A DNA stretch of 64,000 nucleotides from Aphodoplasma sp045626925 (GCA_045626925.1 JAZUQZ010000005.1:1-64000); one strand, 5' to 3'. Shown: positions 25,875-35,546, numbered from the stretch's first letter. The notes: generated by a model from the sequence alone, not told the origin. Numbers and translations: made by a program.

Positions 25875-26866
25875 GTACAAACATAATTTCGTTTCCAAAA
25901 CTTAATATAAGTTTTGAAATAAACCGTATCGCGTTCAGCATTTTTGGCAAGCCGATATATTGGTATGGTATAATAATCGCAATAGGGTTTGCACTTGGCG
26001 TGTGGCTTGCGCTTGTTCGTGCAAAAAAGGCGGGCATTGATTATGACGCGATTTTGGATATTGTTTTGTGGGGACTGCCGACATGCATAGTTTGCGCAAG
26101 GCTTTTCTATGTAATAGGCGACCCAAGCGTGCTTGAAGGCGCATGGTGGAAGGTTTTTGCCGTATGGGAAGGTGGCATTGCAATTTTTGGTGCAATTATT
26201 GGTGCAATAATTGTCGGGTTTGTATATAGCAAAGCAAAAAAAATTGATACCGGGCTTCTTTTTGATGTGTGTGCGCCTGCAATTATGCTTGGACAAATAA
26301 TAGGCAGATGGGGCAATTTTGTAAATGCTGAAGTATATGGCGGTGTGACGGAGTCGCTGTTTGGTATGTCAATCAATGGCCGAGCGTGCGTCCAACCATT
26401 GTTTTTATATGAATCAATATGGATGATGATTGGACTTATTATGCTTTTGATATATCAAAAGCACAAGCATATAAACGGAGAGATATTTTTGATTTACATA
26501 ATGTGGTATGGCGTTGGCAGAAGTGTGCTTGAAACATTTCGCCAAGAGGAATATATCCTTCAAATATGGGGTATGCCGATGTCACAGAATGTTGCAATAA
26601 TCGCCTTTTTGGTTGCACTTGTACTTTATATATATCTTCGTAAAAAGAACAATTTGAAAAAAAACCAAAAGACAGGTATGGACAAAGGTTCTATAGGGGG
26701 AAAAGATAATATGAATGAGATTGATACATTGAAAGAAGAAATCAAAACAATGAGAAAAAATCTTAACAAGCTTTATGTCGAGGGCGTGAGTGAAGAGCAA
26801 ATACTTGAAAGCAGTATTGCACTTGATAAAAAAATTGATGAATACAACAAACTAAACAACATCTGA
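25871..26866 (+). CDS. lgt: Prolipoprotein diacylglyceryl transferase with C-terminal Spo0E-like domain
   Basis: Lgt moves diacylglycerol from phosphatidylglycerol to the lipobox Cys of prelipoproteins at the membrane. The 331-residue frame starts at TTG 25871 (GGGAGGG 8 bases upstream). Lgt signatures are GGIAIFGAIIGA, GRWGNFVNAEVYGG and YGVGRSVLETFRQE, with the key Arg, Glu and Arg. The usual His-Pro before the LYE motif is Gln-Pro (QPLFLYES). After the last membrane segment (about residue 257) the frame continues, without a stop, through a Lys/Asn-rich linker into a 52-residue Spo0E-like domain. That domain has its own start signals; see 26711. Confidence 0.92.
   Translation: MSTNIISFPKLNISFEINRIAFSIFGKPIYWYGIIIAIGFALGVWLALVRAKKAGIDYDAILDIVLWGLPTCIVCARLFYVIGDPSVLEGAWWKVFAVWEGGIAIFGAIIGAIIVGFVYSKAKKIDTGLLFDVCAPAIMLGQIIGRWGNFVNAEVYGGVTESLFGMSINGRACVQPLFLYESIWMMIGLIMLLIYQKHKHINGEIFLIYIMWYGVGRSVLETFRQEEYILQIWGMPMSQNVAIIAFLVALVLYIYLRKKNNLKKNQKTGMDKGSIGGKDNMNEIDTLKEEIKTMRKNLNKLYVEGVSEEQILESSIALDKKIDEYNKLNNI
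26711..26866 (+). CDS. Spo0E-like aspartyl-phosphate phosphatase, in-frame internal start in lgt
   Basis: Residues 281-331 of the lgt frame form a two-helix Spo0E family protein: an LKEEIKTMRKNLNKLYVEG helix, then the ILESSIALDKKIDEYNKL helix with the SxxLD core motif. Spo0E proteins dephosphorylate Spo0A~P and restrain sporulation. An ATG at 26711 has AGGGGGA at 26695-26701, 9 bases upstream, so a free 51-residue protein is likely made. Whether the fusion form is also made, or reflects loss of the lgt stop codon, cannot be told from sequence. Confidence 0.72.
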   Translation: MNEIDTLKEEIKTMRKNLNKLYVEGVSEEQILESSIALDKKIDEYNKLNNI

Positions 26867-26909
26867 AAAGACGGGCGCATAAGCATATAGGATATGTGCG
26901 TCCTTTTTT
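26867..26909 (+). terminator. Terminator after lgt
   Basis: A GACG/CGTC outer pair and CGCATA/TATGTG inner pair with a two-base bulge form a stem followed by CCTTTTTTC, directly after the lgt stop codon and before addB. Confidence 0.7.
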
Positions 26910-26931
26910 CTTTATATAGGAGGGCAAAATA

Positions 26932-29900
26932 ATGCGTCTTGATATATTGTATGGTCGCGCAGGGAGCGGCAAAACGCACGAATGTATAGAAAAAATAAAA
27001 AAGCTTATAGCCATGGGTGAAAAATGTGTTATGATTGTGCCCGAGCAGTTTTGTTATAGGACGGAAAAACTGCTCATATCACAAATAGGAGCGATAAGCG
27101 CCCAAACGGCCGAGGTGCTTACATTTACGAGGCTTGCAGGGAGAATTTTTGCCCAAAATAGCGGCGCTGTAAAGCTTCCGTTGTCGGCTGCCGGCAAAAA
27201 TATGCTTATGTATCGTGCAATTTTGTCATCAAAAAGCAACCTTAGAGCATATTCGCTCGCGGCGGAAAAAAGCGGCTTTGCGGACAAAGTTATGACGATG
27301 ATTTCGGAGTTTAAACGCTATGGAATATTGCCCGAAGATGTAGAAAAAATAAGCAATGAAATTACAAAGCCAAACCTTGCGGCAAAGCTTTGTGATTTGG
27401 CCTTGATATATAAGAAATATGAGGACTTGTTTTTAGATAGTTATAGTGATTTTGAGGATAATTTATACATAGCTGCCGAGCTTTTGGGGCAGGGGGATTA
27501 TTTGAAAAATGTTCATATTTTTATCGATGAATTTACAGACTTTTTGCCACAGCATTATAAAATGATTGAGTCGCTATGCATGCGTGCAAGCGACATGACC
27601 TTGTGTCTTTGCACAGATAAAACACTTTCTACAAGTGGCACCTTTGCGCCTGCTACAAGGACATATCACAAGATAAAGGCTATGTGCAACGATATAAATG
27701 TGCCGTTTTCTGCAAATTATATAGAGCAGAGCGCACCACATATACAATCAAAAGAGCTTGTGCATCTTGAAAAAAATTATACAAAAATAAGCCCTGAAAT
27801 ATATGATGATAAAACAAAGGATATATTGGTTTTTGAGTCACTTAATGTATATTCGGAAATTGAAGCCGCAGCAAAAAGAATTTTGGTACTTGTGCGCGAC
27901 AACGGTGCAAGATGGAGAGATATTTCGGTGTGTTGTGGCGATAGTGAGATGTATTTTGAACCTATAAAAACGATATTTGCACGCTATGAAATACCGTGCT
28001 TTTTAGCAGAAAAAAGCGATATTTCATCACATCCGCTCGTGCTTACAATTCTTTCTGCCTTGGATGTTTTAATCAGTGGCTTTAGCTATGAGAGTGTTTT
28101 TACATATTTAAAAACAGGCTTTGCAAACATAACTATGGACGAGTGTGATATTTTAGAAAACTATGTGCTTGCCACAGGTGCAACAAAGCGTGCATGGCTC
28201 GATGAAAAGGTCTGGAGCTATAAAAACAGTATGTTAGATGATGAGTCGGGCGAAAATGCAGGGGTCGATGAAATACGACGCCGCGTTATTGCACCTATTA
28301 TGAAATTGCGCGAAAATATAGGCAGCAAGCATACGGCCGCGCATGCATGCGAGGCGATTTATAACTTTGTGTGCGAGCTTGGCATGGATAAAAAAACGCA
28401 AAAGCTTATAGACGAGTTTAAAGACTCAGGCGAGCTTGTGCGTGCAAATATGTATACGCGCATATGGAACAGTATAATTGGCATACTTGACCAAATTATG
28501 CTTACGACCGGCGATAAAAAAATAGGTATGGAACAGCTTCGAAATTTGCTCGAAACAGGATTTTTAAAAGAACAAATGGGCATAATTCCACAATTGGCAG
28601 ATGCAGTATCGGTTGTTGATGTGCCGAATATGCGTGCACAAGAGTGCGAATATCTTTTTGCCCTTGGCACAAATACGGGTGCGTTTGCCCTTGGCACATC
28701 GATGGAGGGAATACTCACAGATGCTGAACGCGAAGTGCTTGAACAGATGGGGATGACGCTTGCACCGACGGTGCGCATGTCACTGTTTGATGCGGACTTT
28801 TTGATTTATAAGGCACTTACACGCCCAGCAAAAAAACTGTTTTTGAGTTATCCGCTTTCAAAAATGGATGGCTCTGCACTTGCAGAGTCCCAATTGTGCC
28901 GCGATATAAAAAATATTTTTTCGTCGATACATATCGAAGATGATTTTAATCAAACAGATGATGAGTTCTTTCTTGGTTCACCGGAGTCGACTTTTGGTGA
29001 GCTTATAAGGCGTCTGGGAGACAATTACAACAAAGAAAAAGGCCTTGTAGAACAAGTTTATTTGTGGTATAAATCGAATGAGAAATATGGAGAAAAGCTT
29101 GACAGACTTGAAAATGCGCTATTGTACAGTAGTGAGGCTATGACGCTTTTGCCACGCCAAACAGAAACAATATACAAAAACGGTATTAACTCAAGTGTAA
29201 GCAGACTTGAGCGCTACAGCAAATGCCCATTTTCGTATTTTATAGAGTACACGCTTAAAGCAAAGGAACGAAAAATCCTAAAAATTGGTGCGCCGGATAT
29301 AGGAAGCATAATACATCTGGTGCTTGAACGATTTACAAAAATTATTGCACAGGATAATGTAAAATGGACAGAAATAAGCGAAGAATATGTCGAGGCAACG
29401 GTTTCATCAATCATGGATGATATGAGCGAAAAAATGCTAAATTCTTCTGCTCTTGCAAACAGGTCAACCCAGTACATTCTTCAAAGAATAAGACGAAATC
29501 TTGTGCGTTGTGTAAAGCTTTTGATTATGCATATTGCATCGGGCAGATTTGAACCTGCAGGCAGTGAGGTAGAATTTGGTGACAATGGCGAAATAAGTGC
29601 AGTTATAGTAGACCTTACAAGCGGCAAAAAACTAAAAATTCATGGCAAAATTGACCGAATTGATAAGTGTGAAACAAGTGATGGCACATATTACAGAGTA
29701 GTTGATTATAAATCGGGCAGCAAAACCTTTAGCCTTGGAAATATATATAATAAGCTTGATTTGCAGCTTGTTGTATATCTTGATGCGGCTATGAATAATA
29801 AAAAGGATGCAAAGCCTGCGGGAATGTTATATTTTAATGTGCGCGAGCCTATGATAAAAGCATCATCGCTAATGAGCGATGAAGAAGCGGCAAAATCATT

Positions 29901-30291
29901 AAAAGACAGTATGAAGCTGAACGGACTTTTGTTAAACGATGTTGAGATAATGCGCGATATGGATAGAAATTTTGAGCAAGGGTCGGAGTTTTTGCCGATA
30001 ACGATGAATAATGGCGGCGAAATGCGTATAACAAGCACCCTTGCAACAATGAGCCAATTTAAGCTTTTATCTGATTATGTAAAAAAGGCATTAAAGCAAA
30101 TCGGCAACAAAATAATAAACGGAAATATTGATATTATGCCATATAAAAATAATGATAGTTCGTCATGCTCATATTGTGCGTACAAGCCCGTATGCAAGTT
30201 TGATATATCAAAGAGCAAAAAAGGCTACAGAATGTGTGAAAAAACAACGGCATCAACTGTATGGGATATGATTCGTGAGGATAGGGGGTGA
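26932..30291 (+). CDS. addB: ATP-dependent helicase/nuclease subunit B
   Basis: AddB, 1119 residues, part of the AddAB complex that resects double-strand breaks for recombination. The N-terminus has a Walker A, YGRAGSGKTH. The C-terminal RecB-family nuclease domain has RVVDYKSGSKTF and QLVVYL (D, K and Q). The four Cys of the iron-sulfur staple are present: one in ERYSKCPFSYF and three in CSYCAYKPVC. AGGAGG precedes the ATG. addA starts 5 bases after its stop, so the two are translated together. Confidence 0.95.
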   Translation: MRLDILYGRAGSGKTHECIEKIKKLIAMGEKCVMIVPEQFCYRTEKLLISQIGAISAQTAEVLTFTRLAGRIFAQNSGAVKLPLSAAGKNMLMYRAILSSKSNLRAYSLAAEKSGFADKVMTMISEFKRYGILPEDVEKISNEITKPNLAAKLCDLALIYKKYEDLFLDSYSDFEDNLYIAAELLGQGDYLKNVHIFIDEFTDFLPQHYKMIESLCMRASDMTLCLCTDKTLSTSGTFAPATRTYHKIKAMCNDINVPFSANYIEQSAPHIQSKELVHLEKNYTKISPEIYDDKTKDILVFESLNVYSEIEAAAKRILVLVRDNGARWRDISVCCGDSEMYFEPIKTIFARYEIPCFLAEKSDISSHPLVLTILSALDVLISGFSYESVFTYLKTGFANITMDECDILENYVLATGATKRAWLDEKVWSYKNSMLDDESGENAGVDEIRRRVIAPIMKLRENIGSKHTAAHACEAIYNFVCELGMDKKTQKLIDEFKDSGELVRANMYTRIWNSIIGILDQIMLTTGDKKIGMEQLRNLLETGFLKEQMGIIPQLADAVSVVDVPNMRAQECEYLFALGTNTGAFALGTSMEGILTDAEREVLEQMGMTLAPTVRMSLFDADFLIYKALTRPAKKLFLSYPLSKMDGSALAESQLCRDIKNIFSSIHIEDDFNQTDDEFFLGSPESTFGELIRRLGDNYNKEKGLVEQVYLWYKSNEKYGEKLDRLENALLYSSEAMTLLPRQTETIYKNGINSSVSRLERYSKCPFSYFIEYTLKAKERKILKIGAPDIGSIIHLVLERFTKIIAQDNVKWTEISEEYVEATVSSIMDDMSEKMLNSSALANRSTQYILQRIRRNLVRCVKLLIMHIASGRFEPAGSEVEFGDNGEISAVIVDLTSGKKLKIHGKIDRIDKCETSDGTYYRVVDYKSGSKTFSLGNIYNKLDLQLVVYLDAAMNNKKDAKPAGMLYFNVREPMIKASSLMSDEEAAKSLKDSMKLNGLLLNDVEIMRDMDRNFEQGSEFLPITMNNGGEMRITSTLATMSQFKLLSDYVKKALKQIGNKIINGNIDIMPYKNNDSSSCSYCAYKPVCKFDISKSKKGYRMCEKTTASTVWDMIREDRG

Positions 30292-30295
30292 GCGT

Positions 30296-33200
30296 ATGGC
30301 AATAAGCTGGACAGATGAGCAAAAAAAAGCAATCGACAAAGATGGGTGCAATTTGATTGTTGCGGCGGCTGCGGGCTCGGGTAAGACGGCTGTTTTAGTA
30401 GAAAAAATTGTGAATATAATTGAAAGCGGGACGGATATTGATTCGTTGCTTATAACTACTTTTACTGAAGCGGCTGCAAAAAAGATGCGACAGGAAATTT
30501 GTGATGAAATTAAAAGACGACTTGTAAATGACAGGAAAAACTCACATCTTGCACGCCAGCTTGTTCTGATTGGGCGTGCTGATATATGCACGATTGACTC
30601 GTTTTGTATGAAAATTGTACGATCAAATTTTCATCTTCTTGACATAGAGCCCGATTTTAAAATTGCAGACCCAAACGAGGCGGAGCTTTTGCGCACACAA
30701 GTGACAGAAGAGCTTTTTGGCGAGTTGTATGAACAAAATGATGATGATTTTTACAATTTGCTCGAAGCTTATGCGTCCCAGCGGGGCGATGATGCGCTTA
30801 TGGAGATTGTTTTGTCGTTTCATAGCTTTGTGCGCACTATACCAAATTATGAGCAGTGGCTTTTGGATTGTGCTGATATGTATAACAGCTTTGGAGAAAA
30901 TATTTTTGACACAATTTGGGGTAAGATAATATTACAAAGTACCCAAACAAAAATAGACGGATATATTATGAGTGTGCGGGATGCGCTTGATTATGCAAGG
31001 CAAACGGAGCAAATGAACAGCTATGTTGTACCGTTGGAAATTGATTTGCGCGAGCTTACCGAAATAAAAAGCATATTAAAAGATGCAAGTTTTGATGAAA
31101 TCGCACACAGGATAAATTCGTTTTCGCTTGCAACGGGTGGCCGCGCAAAAAACAAGACTCCCGATGAGATAAAAGAACCATTGATAAGTAAGCGCAAATA
31201 TGCAGCAGATGGTATGAAAAACCTTGCGGCAGAGTTTTTTTATGATGATGAAGAGGGAATAAAAAAAGAGATAGAATACACAAGCTCACAGGTTAAAACC
31301 TTGTGTAATGTTGTTTGTATGCTCGAAAAACGATTCTTTGAAATGAAAAACAAGCGTGGCATACTTGATTTTTCTGACCTTGAACACCTTACATTAAAGG
31401 TGCTTACAAAAACGGATGATAACGGGAACACTGCACCAAGTGCGGTGGCACTTGAGCTTAAAAACAAGTATAAAATGATACTTATAGATGAGTATCAGGA
31501 TTCGAACGAGCTTCAGGAAACAATATTTTCGCGCATTGCTCGTGAGGATAATATATTTATGGTGGGCGATTTAAAGCAGAGTATATATCGTTTTAGACAT
31601 ACAAACCCACTTTTGTTTAAAAACAAAAAGGATACATATAGTGACGATTCCGGCATTAACCAAAGGGTTATAATGTCGAAAAATTTCAGAAGCAGAAAGC
31701 CCGTCATAGATTTTGTAAACTTTGTTATGAGTCAGGCGGCGTCCCCGCTTGTGGGCGAAATGGAGTATGATGATACAGAGTCTTTGTGTTATGAGGCATC
31801 ATATCCGGACGATGTTGCTTGTGATAAAGCGGTCGAAGTACATATTATAGACGATGGAGACAGAAAAGACACCGAAAGTGATAACGATGATTCGATTTTT
31901 GGCGCAGAAGCAGAGGCAGTTTGTGTTGCAAAACGAATTTTGCAACTAAAGCGCGATGGCTTTGAGGTGTATGACAAAAAAGAAGGGATGCGTCCGCTGC
32001 AATATAAAGATATAGTTATTTTGATGCGTTCGCCAAGCGTAGATGCACAGATTTTTTCAGATGTTTTAACAAGTTATGGAATACCGACCTTTTCTGATGT
32101 TGGCGGCGGATACTTTAATACAGATGAAATTGAGCTTATGTTGTCGACGCTATCTGTTGTCGACAATCCGCAACAAGACATAAATCTTCTTGCACTTATG
32201 CGTTCTCCAATAGGCAATTTTAATGATGTAGAGCTTATGGACATACGCTTGTGCGACACAAAGTCGGATATTTACAGTGCACTTTGTGCTTGTGCGGAAG
32301 AAAGCACAATGCTTGGTGTAAAATGTGCTGCCTTTATAGCTCGCATAAATGACTGGCGAAAAAAGGCATTATATATGAGTGTGCACGAATTTATACAATA
32401 TTTATATAGCGATACGGGATATTTTGATATTGCCGGAGCAGGCGATTTGGGAACACAAAGGCAGGCAAATTTGAATTTGCTTTTGGAATACGCACGAAGC
32501 TATGAAAAAACAAGCTTTAAGGGACTGTTTAACTTTATAAGCTATGTCGAGCGCGTAAAAGGCTCAAGAAATGATTTTGGCAGTGCAAAAATCCTTGGTG
32601 AAAATCAGGATGTAGTGCGAATTATGAGCATACATAAAAGCAAAGGACTCGAATTTGGGGTTGTGTTTGTGACGCGACTTGCAAAAAAGTTTAACACGCG
32701 CGATTTGAGCAATAGCTTGCTTATGCATGGCGAGTTTGGTCTTGGTGTAGATTATATTGATATTGATAACAGGTACAAATTCTCGACACTTATAAAGCGC
32801 GCAATAAAAGAAAAACTTAGATATGAGCTTTTGTCAGAGGAAATACGGGTGTTGTATGTGGCGTTGACGCGTGCGCGGGACAAGCTTATCTTGACGCTTG
32901 CGCCCACGGATGTTGATGCAAAAAAGAAGCGTTGGATATCGGGCGCAAAATCGCTTGATAATGAGCATTTGCCGCTATATTATACATCCTCGGCACAAGG
33001 AATCGGAGATTGGATTATGGGTGCGCTTATGCGTCATAAAGCATGCCGAAATTATGCGGGCGAATATATATCGTGTGCAGAAAACGAGGCACAAATCGAG
33101 CTTTATGTTGAACGCGAGCGTTTATGTTCACCAAGTGATACATATGAAAAGCTGAGTATAAAGCCATCAAACAATAATTATACGGCGCTTGTGGAGGAAA

Positions 33201-33880
33201 AACTAGGTTATAAATATCCATATGAAAACGCACGCAAAGTGCCGACAAAAATTTCTGTTACAGAGATGAAACGCCTGGTTGATAACGAGCTTGATACAGA
33301 ACAGATGCGACTTTGTGGCGAGCATATGATATCGATGCCGAACTTTTTGAGTCAAAAGACACAGATGAGTGCCGCTCAAAAAGGAAGTGCGCTCCATTTT
33401 GTGATGCAAAATCTTGACTTATCAAAGATGCTTGATGAAAATGGAATTCGTGAGCAAATAGAGAGTATGCTTTTGGGCAAGGTAATCACAAAAGAATATG
33501 CCGAGGTTGCAAATGCAAAGAAAATAGCGGACTTTTTTGATAGCGAGCTTGGCAGACGAATGGTTGCATCAAAAAATGTTGTAAGAGAATCGCCGTTTGA
33601 AATTGCAATAGATGCATCAAAAATTATTGGCGATAGTGCTTGTGGCGAACAGGTCTTGCTTCAAGGTATAATTGATTGTTATTTTTACGAAAACGATGAA
33701 ATTGTTTTGGTGGATTACAAGACGGATTTTGTGCGTAATGAAGATGACATAGCAAAAATAAAACAAAGATATGAAGTACAGCTTGAGCTTTATGCATATG
33801 CTTTGGAACAAATTACAAACAAACGCGTCAAGGAGAAAAATTTGTATTTATTTTCCTCAAAAAGTGTGATACAATATTAG
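30296..33880 (+). CDS. addA: ATP-dependent helicase/nuclease subunit A
   Basis: AddA, 1194 residues, the UvrD-like helicase and 5'-strand nuclease of AddAB. Walker A is VAAAAGSGKTAVLVEKI, motif II is LIDEYQDSN, motif IV is QSIYRFRHTNP, motif VI is VLYVALTRARDKL. The C-terminal nuclease has GSALHFVMQNLD and VLVDYKTDFV. The ATG at 30296 uses GGGGGTGA, which contains the addB stop; a GTG at 30275 was rejected because it lies inside addB without its own site. Length matches the family. Confidence 0.96.
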   Translation: MAISWTDEQKKAIDKDGCNLIVAAAAGSGKTAVLVEKIVNIIESGTDIDSLLITTFTEAAAKKMRQEICDEIKRRLVNDRKNSHLARQLVLIGRADICTIDSFCMKIVRSNFHLLDIEPDFKIADPNEAELLRTQVTEELFGELYEQNDDDFYNLLEAYASQRGDDALMEIVLSFHSFVRTIPNYEQWLLDCADMYNSFGENIFDTIWGKIILQSTQTKIDGYIMSVRDALDYARQTEQMNSYVVPLEIDLRELTEIKSILKDASFDEIAHRINSFSLATGGRAKNKTPDEIKEPLISKRKYAADGMKNLAAEFFYDDEEGIKKEIEYTSSQVKTLCNVVCMLEKRFFEMKNKRGILDFSDLEHLTLKVLTKTDDNGNTAPSAVALELKNKYKMILIDEYQDSNELQETIFSRIAREDNIFMVGDLKQSIYRFRHTNPLLFKNKKDTYSDDSGINQRVIMSKNFRSRKPVIDFVNFVMSQAASPLVGEMEYDDTESLCYEASYPDDVACDKAVEVHIIDDGDRKDTESDNDDSIFGAEAEAVCVAKRILQLKRDGFEVYDKKEGMRPLQYKDIVILMRSPSVDAQIFSDVLTSYGIPTFSDVGGGYFNTDEIELMLSTLSVVDNPQQDINLLALMRSPIGNFNDVELMDIRLCDTKSDIYSALCACAEESTMLGVKCAAFIARINDWRKKALYMSVHEFIQYLYSDTGYFDIAGAGDLGTQRQANLNLLLEYARSYEKTSFKGLFNFISYVERVKGSRNDFGSAKILGENQDVVRIMSIHKSKGLEFGVVFVTRLAKKFNTRDLSNSLLMHGEFGLGVDYIDIDNRYKFSTLIKRAIKEKLRYELLSEEIRVLYVALTRARDKLILTLAPTDVDAKKKRWISGAKSLDNEHLPLYYTSSAQGIGDWIMGALMRHKACRNYAGEYISCAENEAQIELYVERERLCSPSDTYEKLSIKPSNNNYTALVEEKLGYKYPYENARKVPTKISVTEMKRLVDNELDTEQMRLCGEHMISMPNFLSQKTQMSAAQKGSALHFVMQNLDLSKMLDENGIREQIESMLLGKVITKEYAEVANAKKIADFFDSELGRRMVASKNVVRESPFEIAIDASKIIGDSACGEQVLLQGIIDCYFYENDEIVLVDYKTDFVRNEDDIAKIKQRYEVQLELYAYALEQITNKRVKEKNLYLFSSKSVIQY

Positions 33881-33915
33881 CATATAAGATTGGCTGTTTT
33901 ATTGGGGGTGCCAAA

Positions 33916-34245
33916 ATGGCTTCAAAAACTATATTTAAAGATGTTAGTCGCGCGCCAAAAGACAAAACAAAGACTGTTGCAGTTGCTTTTGGAATTATTG
34001 TTGTGCTTTTAGTTGTTTTTATAGTATGGTGTGCGTTTATGTATTCTGATAGTGGCATATATGAGAGTGCGGTGCATGATGTAAGCGCAATGAAAATTCA
34101 GCTTGAGGAAAAGGATGCTCAAATAAATGCACTAAAAGAGCAGATTATACAGCTTGAAGAGCAAAAAAAAGAGCTTGAGGCGACACTTGTGCCACCGGAA
34201 CCGATTCAAACGCCAAGTGCAGATGACTCATCTGTGCAAGAGTGA
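33916..34245 (+). CDS. Hypothetical single-pass membrane protein with coiled coil
   Basis: A 109-residue protein not recognised as a known family. It has a basic N-terminus (KDVSRAPKDKTKT), one hydrophobic segment (about residues 22-43), then a 35-residue Glu/Gln/Leu coiled coil (KIQLEEKDAQINALKEQI and following) and a Pro/Ser/Asp-rich acidic tail. The topology is that of small divisome or cell-envelope anchor proteins of the FtsL/DivIC kind, but without a family match this stays a structural remark. GGGGGTG precedes the ATG. It lies between addA and the DUF177-rpmF pair. Confidence 0.72.
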   Translation: MASKTIFKDVSRAPKDKTKTVAVAFGIIVVLLVVFIVWCAFMYSDSGIYESAVHDVSAMKIQLEEKDAQINALKEQIIQLEEQKKELEATLVPPEPIQTPSADDSSVQE

Positions 34246-34298
34246 GCGTGACCGTTTAAACAAAAAATATAAATCGTTACAAAAAAATTCAAAAACAC

Positions 34299-34327
34299 TT
34301 GACAATAGCAAAAAAAATCAGTATAAT
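34299..34327 (+). promoter_or_regulatory. Promoter of the DUF177-rpmF operon
   Basis: Consensus TTGACA (34299-34304), 17-base spacer and TATAAT (34322-34327), 29 bases before the DUF177 start codon. The best match to the sigma-A consensus in the window, fitting a ribosomal protein operon. Confidence 0.88.
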
Positions 34328-34356
34328 ATTAGTTGCGGCTTTTATGAGGTGTAATT

Positions 34357-34875
34357 ATGGAACTTAATTTATCTGACATTGTAAAGAATGAAGGAAGCAA
34401 AAAAAGTTTTTGCGAACAGATAAAAATTGAGCCGGTAAAGTACTCCGGTTTTGAGGTGTCTTTTAACGGAGATGTATCTTTGAGCGGAAGCGTTAAAAAT
34501 GTAAGCGGCGTGCTTGAGCTTAAGGCTGAGGCAAAGGGGAGGCTTGCGACACAGTGTGCGCGCTGCCTTGAGTCGATTGAAAAAGAGTTTTGCGCAGTTG
34601 TTGATGAAACGCTGTTGCAAGAGGATGCAGAAAATGCCGATGTGCAAAATATTGGTGAAAGTGATGTTATCGTATTTTCCGGTTATTCTTTGCCAATTGA
34701 TGAAATTGTATTAAACAGCATATTGGTAAGTATGGATGTGAAGTATCTTTGCACTGATGATTGCAAAGGCTTGTGCTCGGTATGCGGTACAAATTTAAAT
34801 GTTGCGCAGTGCAACTGTAAAAGTGACTATATTGACCCTCGGTTTGAAGTGTTATCAAAATTATGTGATAAATAA
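34357..34875 (+). CDS. DUF177 family protein (YceD, 23S rRNA accumulation)
   Basis: A 172-residue YceD/DUF177 protein. Four Cys residues are arranged CARC in the middle (LATQCARCLESI) and CTDDCKGLCSVCG at the C-terminus, the pattern seen in family members, and LPIDEIVLNSILVSM is a conserved block. The family is almost always encoded just before rpmF and is required for normal 23S rRNA levels in E. coli and plants. The order here is the same; rpmF starts 30 bases later. Confidence 0.92.
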   Translation: MELNLSDIVKNEGSKKSFCEQIKIEPVKYSGFEVSFNGDVSLSGSVKNVSGVLELKAEAKGRLATQCARCLESIEKEFCAVVDETLLQEDAENADVQNIGESDVIVFSGYSLPIDEIVLNSILVSMDVKYLCTDDCKGLCSVCGTNLNVAQCNCKSDYIDPRFEVLSKLCDK

Positions 34876-34904
34876 ATTGATTTATATAATAGGAGGTGTA
34901 TCTC

Positions 34905-35084
34905 ATGGCAGTACCAAAGGGAAAAGTATCCAAGGCAAGAAGAGATAAAAGACGCGCAAACTGGAAGCTTGAGGCTCCAAATCTTGTTAAGTGTCCTAAT
35001 TGTCAAGAGTTAAAGATGCCACACAGAGTATGTGGTAATTGTGGCTTTTATAATGGCAGAGAGGTTCTTAAGAAGGCTGAGTAG
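34905..35084 (+). CDS. rpmF: 50S ribosomal protein L32
   Basis: Ribosomal protein L32, 59 residues. The N-terminal AVPKGKVSKARRDKRRAN block is diagnostic and two CxxC pairs (CPNC, CGNC) form the zinc ribbon, so this is the zinc-binding form. AGGAGGTG sits upstream of the ATG at 34905. A strong terminator follows at 35108. Confidence 0.97.
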   Translation: MAVPKGKVSKARRDKRRANWKLEAPNLVKCPNCQELKMPHRVCGNCGFYNGREVLKKAE

Positions 35085-35107
35085 TACTTATATATTTGCC
35101 TACATGG

Positions 35108-35133
35108 GCGGACACCTTTGTGTCCGCTTTTTT
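35108..35133 (+). terminator. Terminator after rpmF
   Basis: An 8-bp G+C-rich stem GCGGACAC (35108-35115) with GTGTCCGC (35120-35127), a CTTT loop and six T residues. Confidence 0.93.
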
Positions 35134-35212
35134 GTATTTTAGCTGCAAAATAAAGCACAAAAGTCATAGCCGGAGTATTTATAGCTATAATTATAATATG
35201 GGAGGCGATGAT

Positions 35213-35470
35213 GTGTTGCGGGCGGGAAATCTTAGACAAAAAGAAGTAATAAATATTGCGACAGGGATGAGGCTTGGATTTGTAGGTGATGTAGAGATAA
35301 ATTTTGGAGATGGCCGTATAGAATCGATAGTTGTGCCTATTCAAAATAGATTTTTTTTCTTTTTCGGCAAAAATGAGGAGTATATTATACCGTGGAATGA
35401 CATTATACGAGTTGGCGACGATATAATTTTGGTTGATATGCCCGGACTTACAAATAAAAAACTGAGATAG
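35213..35470 (+). CDS. YlmC/YmxH family sporulation protein (PRC-barrel)
   Basis: An 85-residue PRC-barrel protein of the YlmC/YmxH family, common in spore formers. RQKEVINIATGMRLGFVGDV and the IPWNDIIRVGDDIILVD end are typical. The GTG at 35213 was chosen since GGAGG (35201-35205) lies 7 bases upstream; the ATG at 35198 would put that site inside the gene. Exact role is unknown; YlmC/YmxH genes are often tied to sporulation or nrdR-linked regions, and nrdR follows here. Confidence 0.88.
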   Translation: MLRAGNLRQKEVINIATGMRLGFVGDVEINFGDGRIESIVVPIQNRFFFFFGKNEEYIIPWNDIIRVGDDIILVDMPGLTNKKLR

Positions 35471-35471
35471 C

Positions 35472-35500
35472 TTGCAATATTTTATAAAAAGGTGTATAAT
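35472..35500 (+). promoter_or_regulatory. Promoter of nrdR
   Basis: TTGCAA (35472-35477), 17-base spacer and TATAAT (35495-35500) just after the YlmC/YmxH stop codon and 46 bases before the nrdR start. Confidence 0.75.
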
Positions 35501-35546
35501 GTTTGTATATGCATAGGATTTTATAAAATGCAGAGGAGGAAATAAC

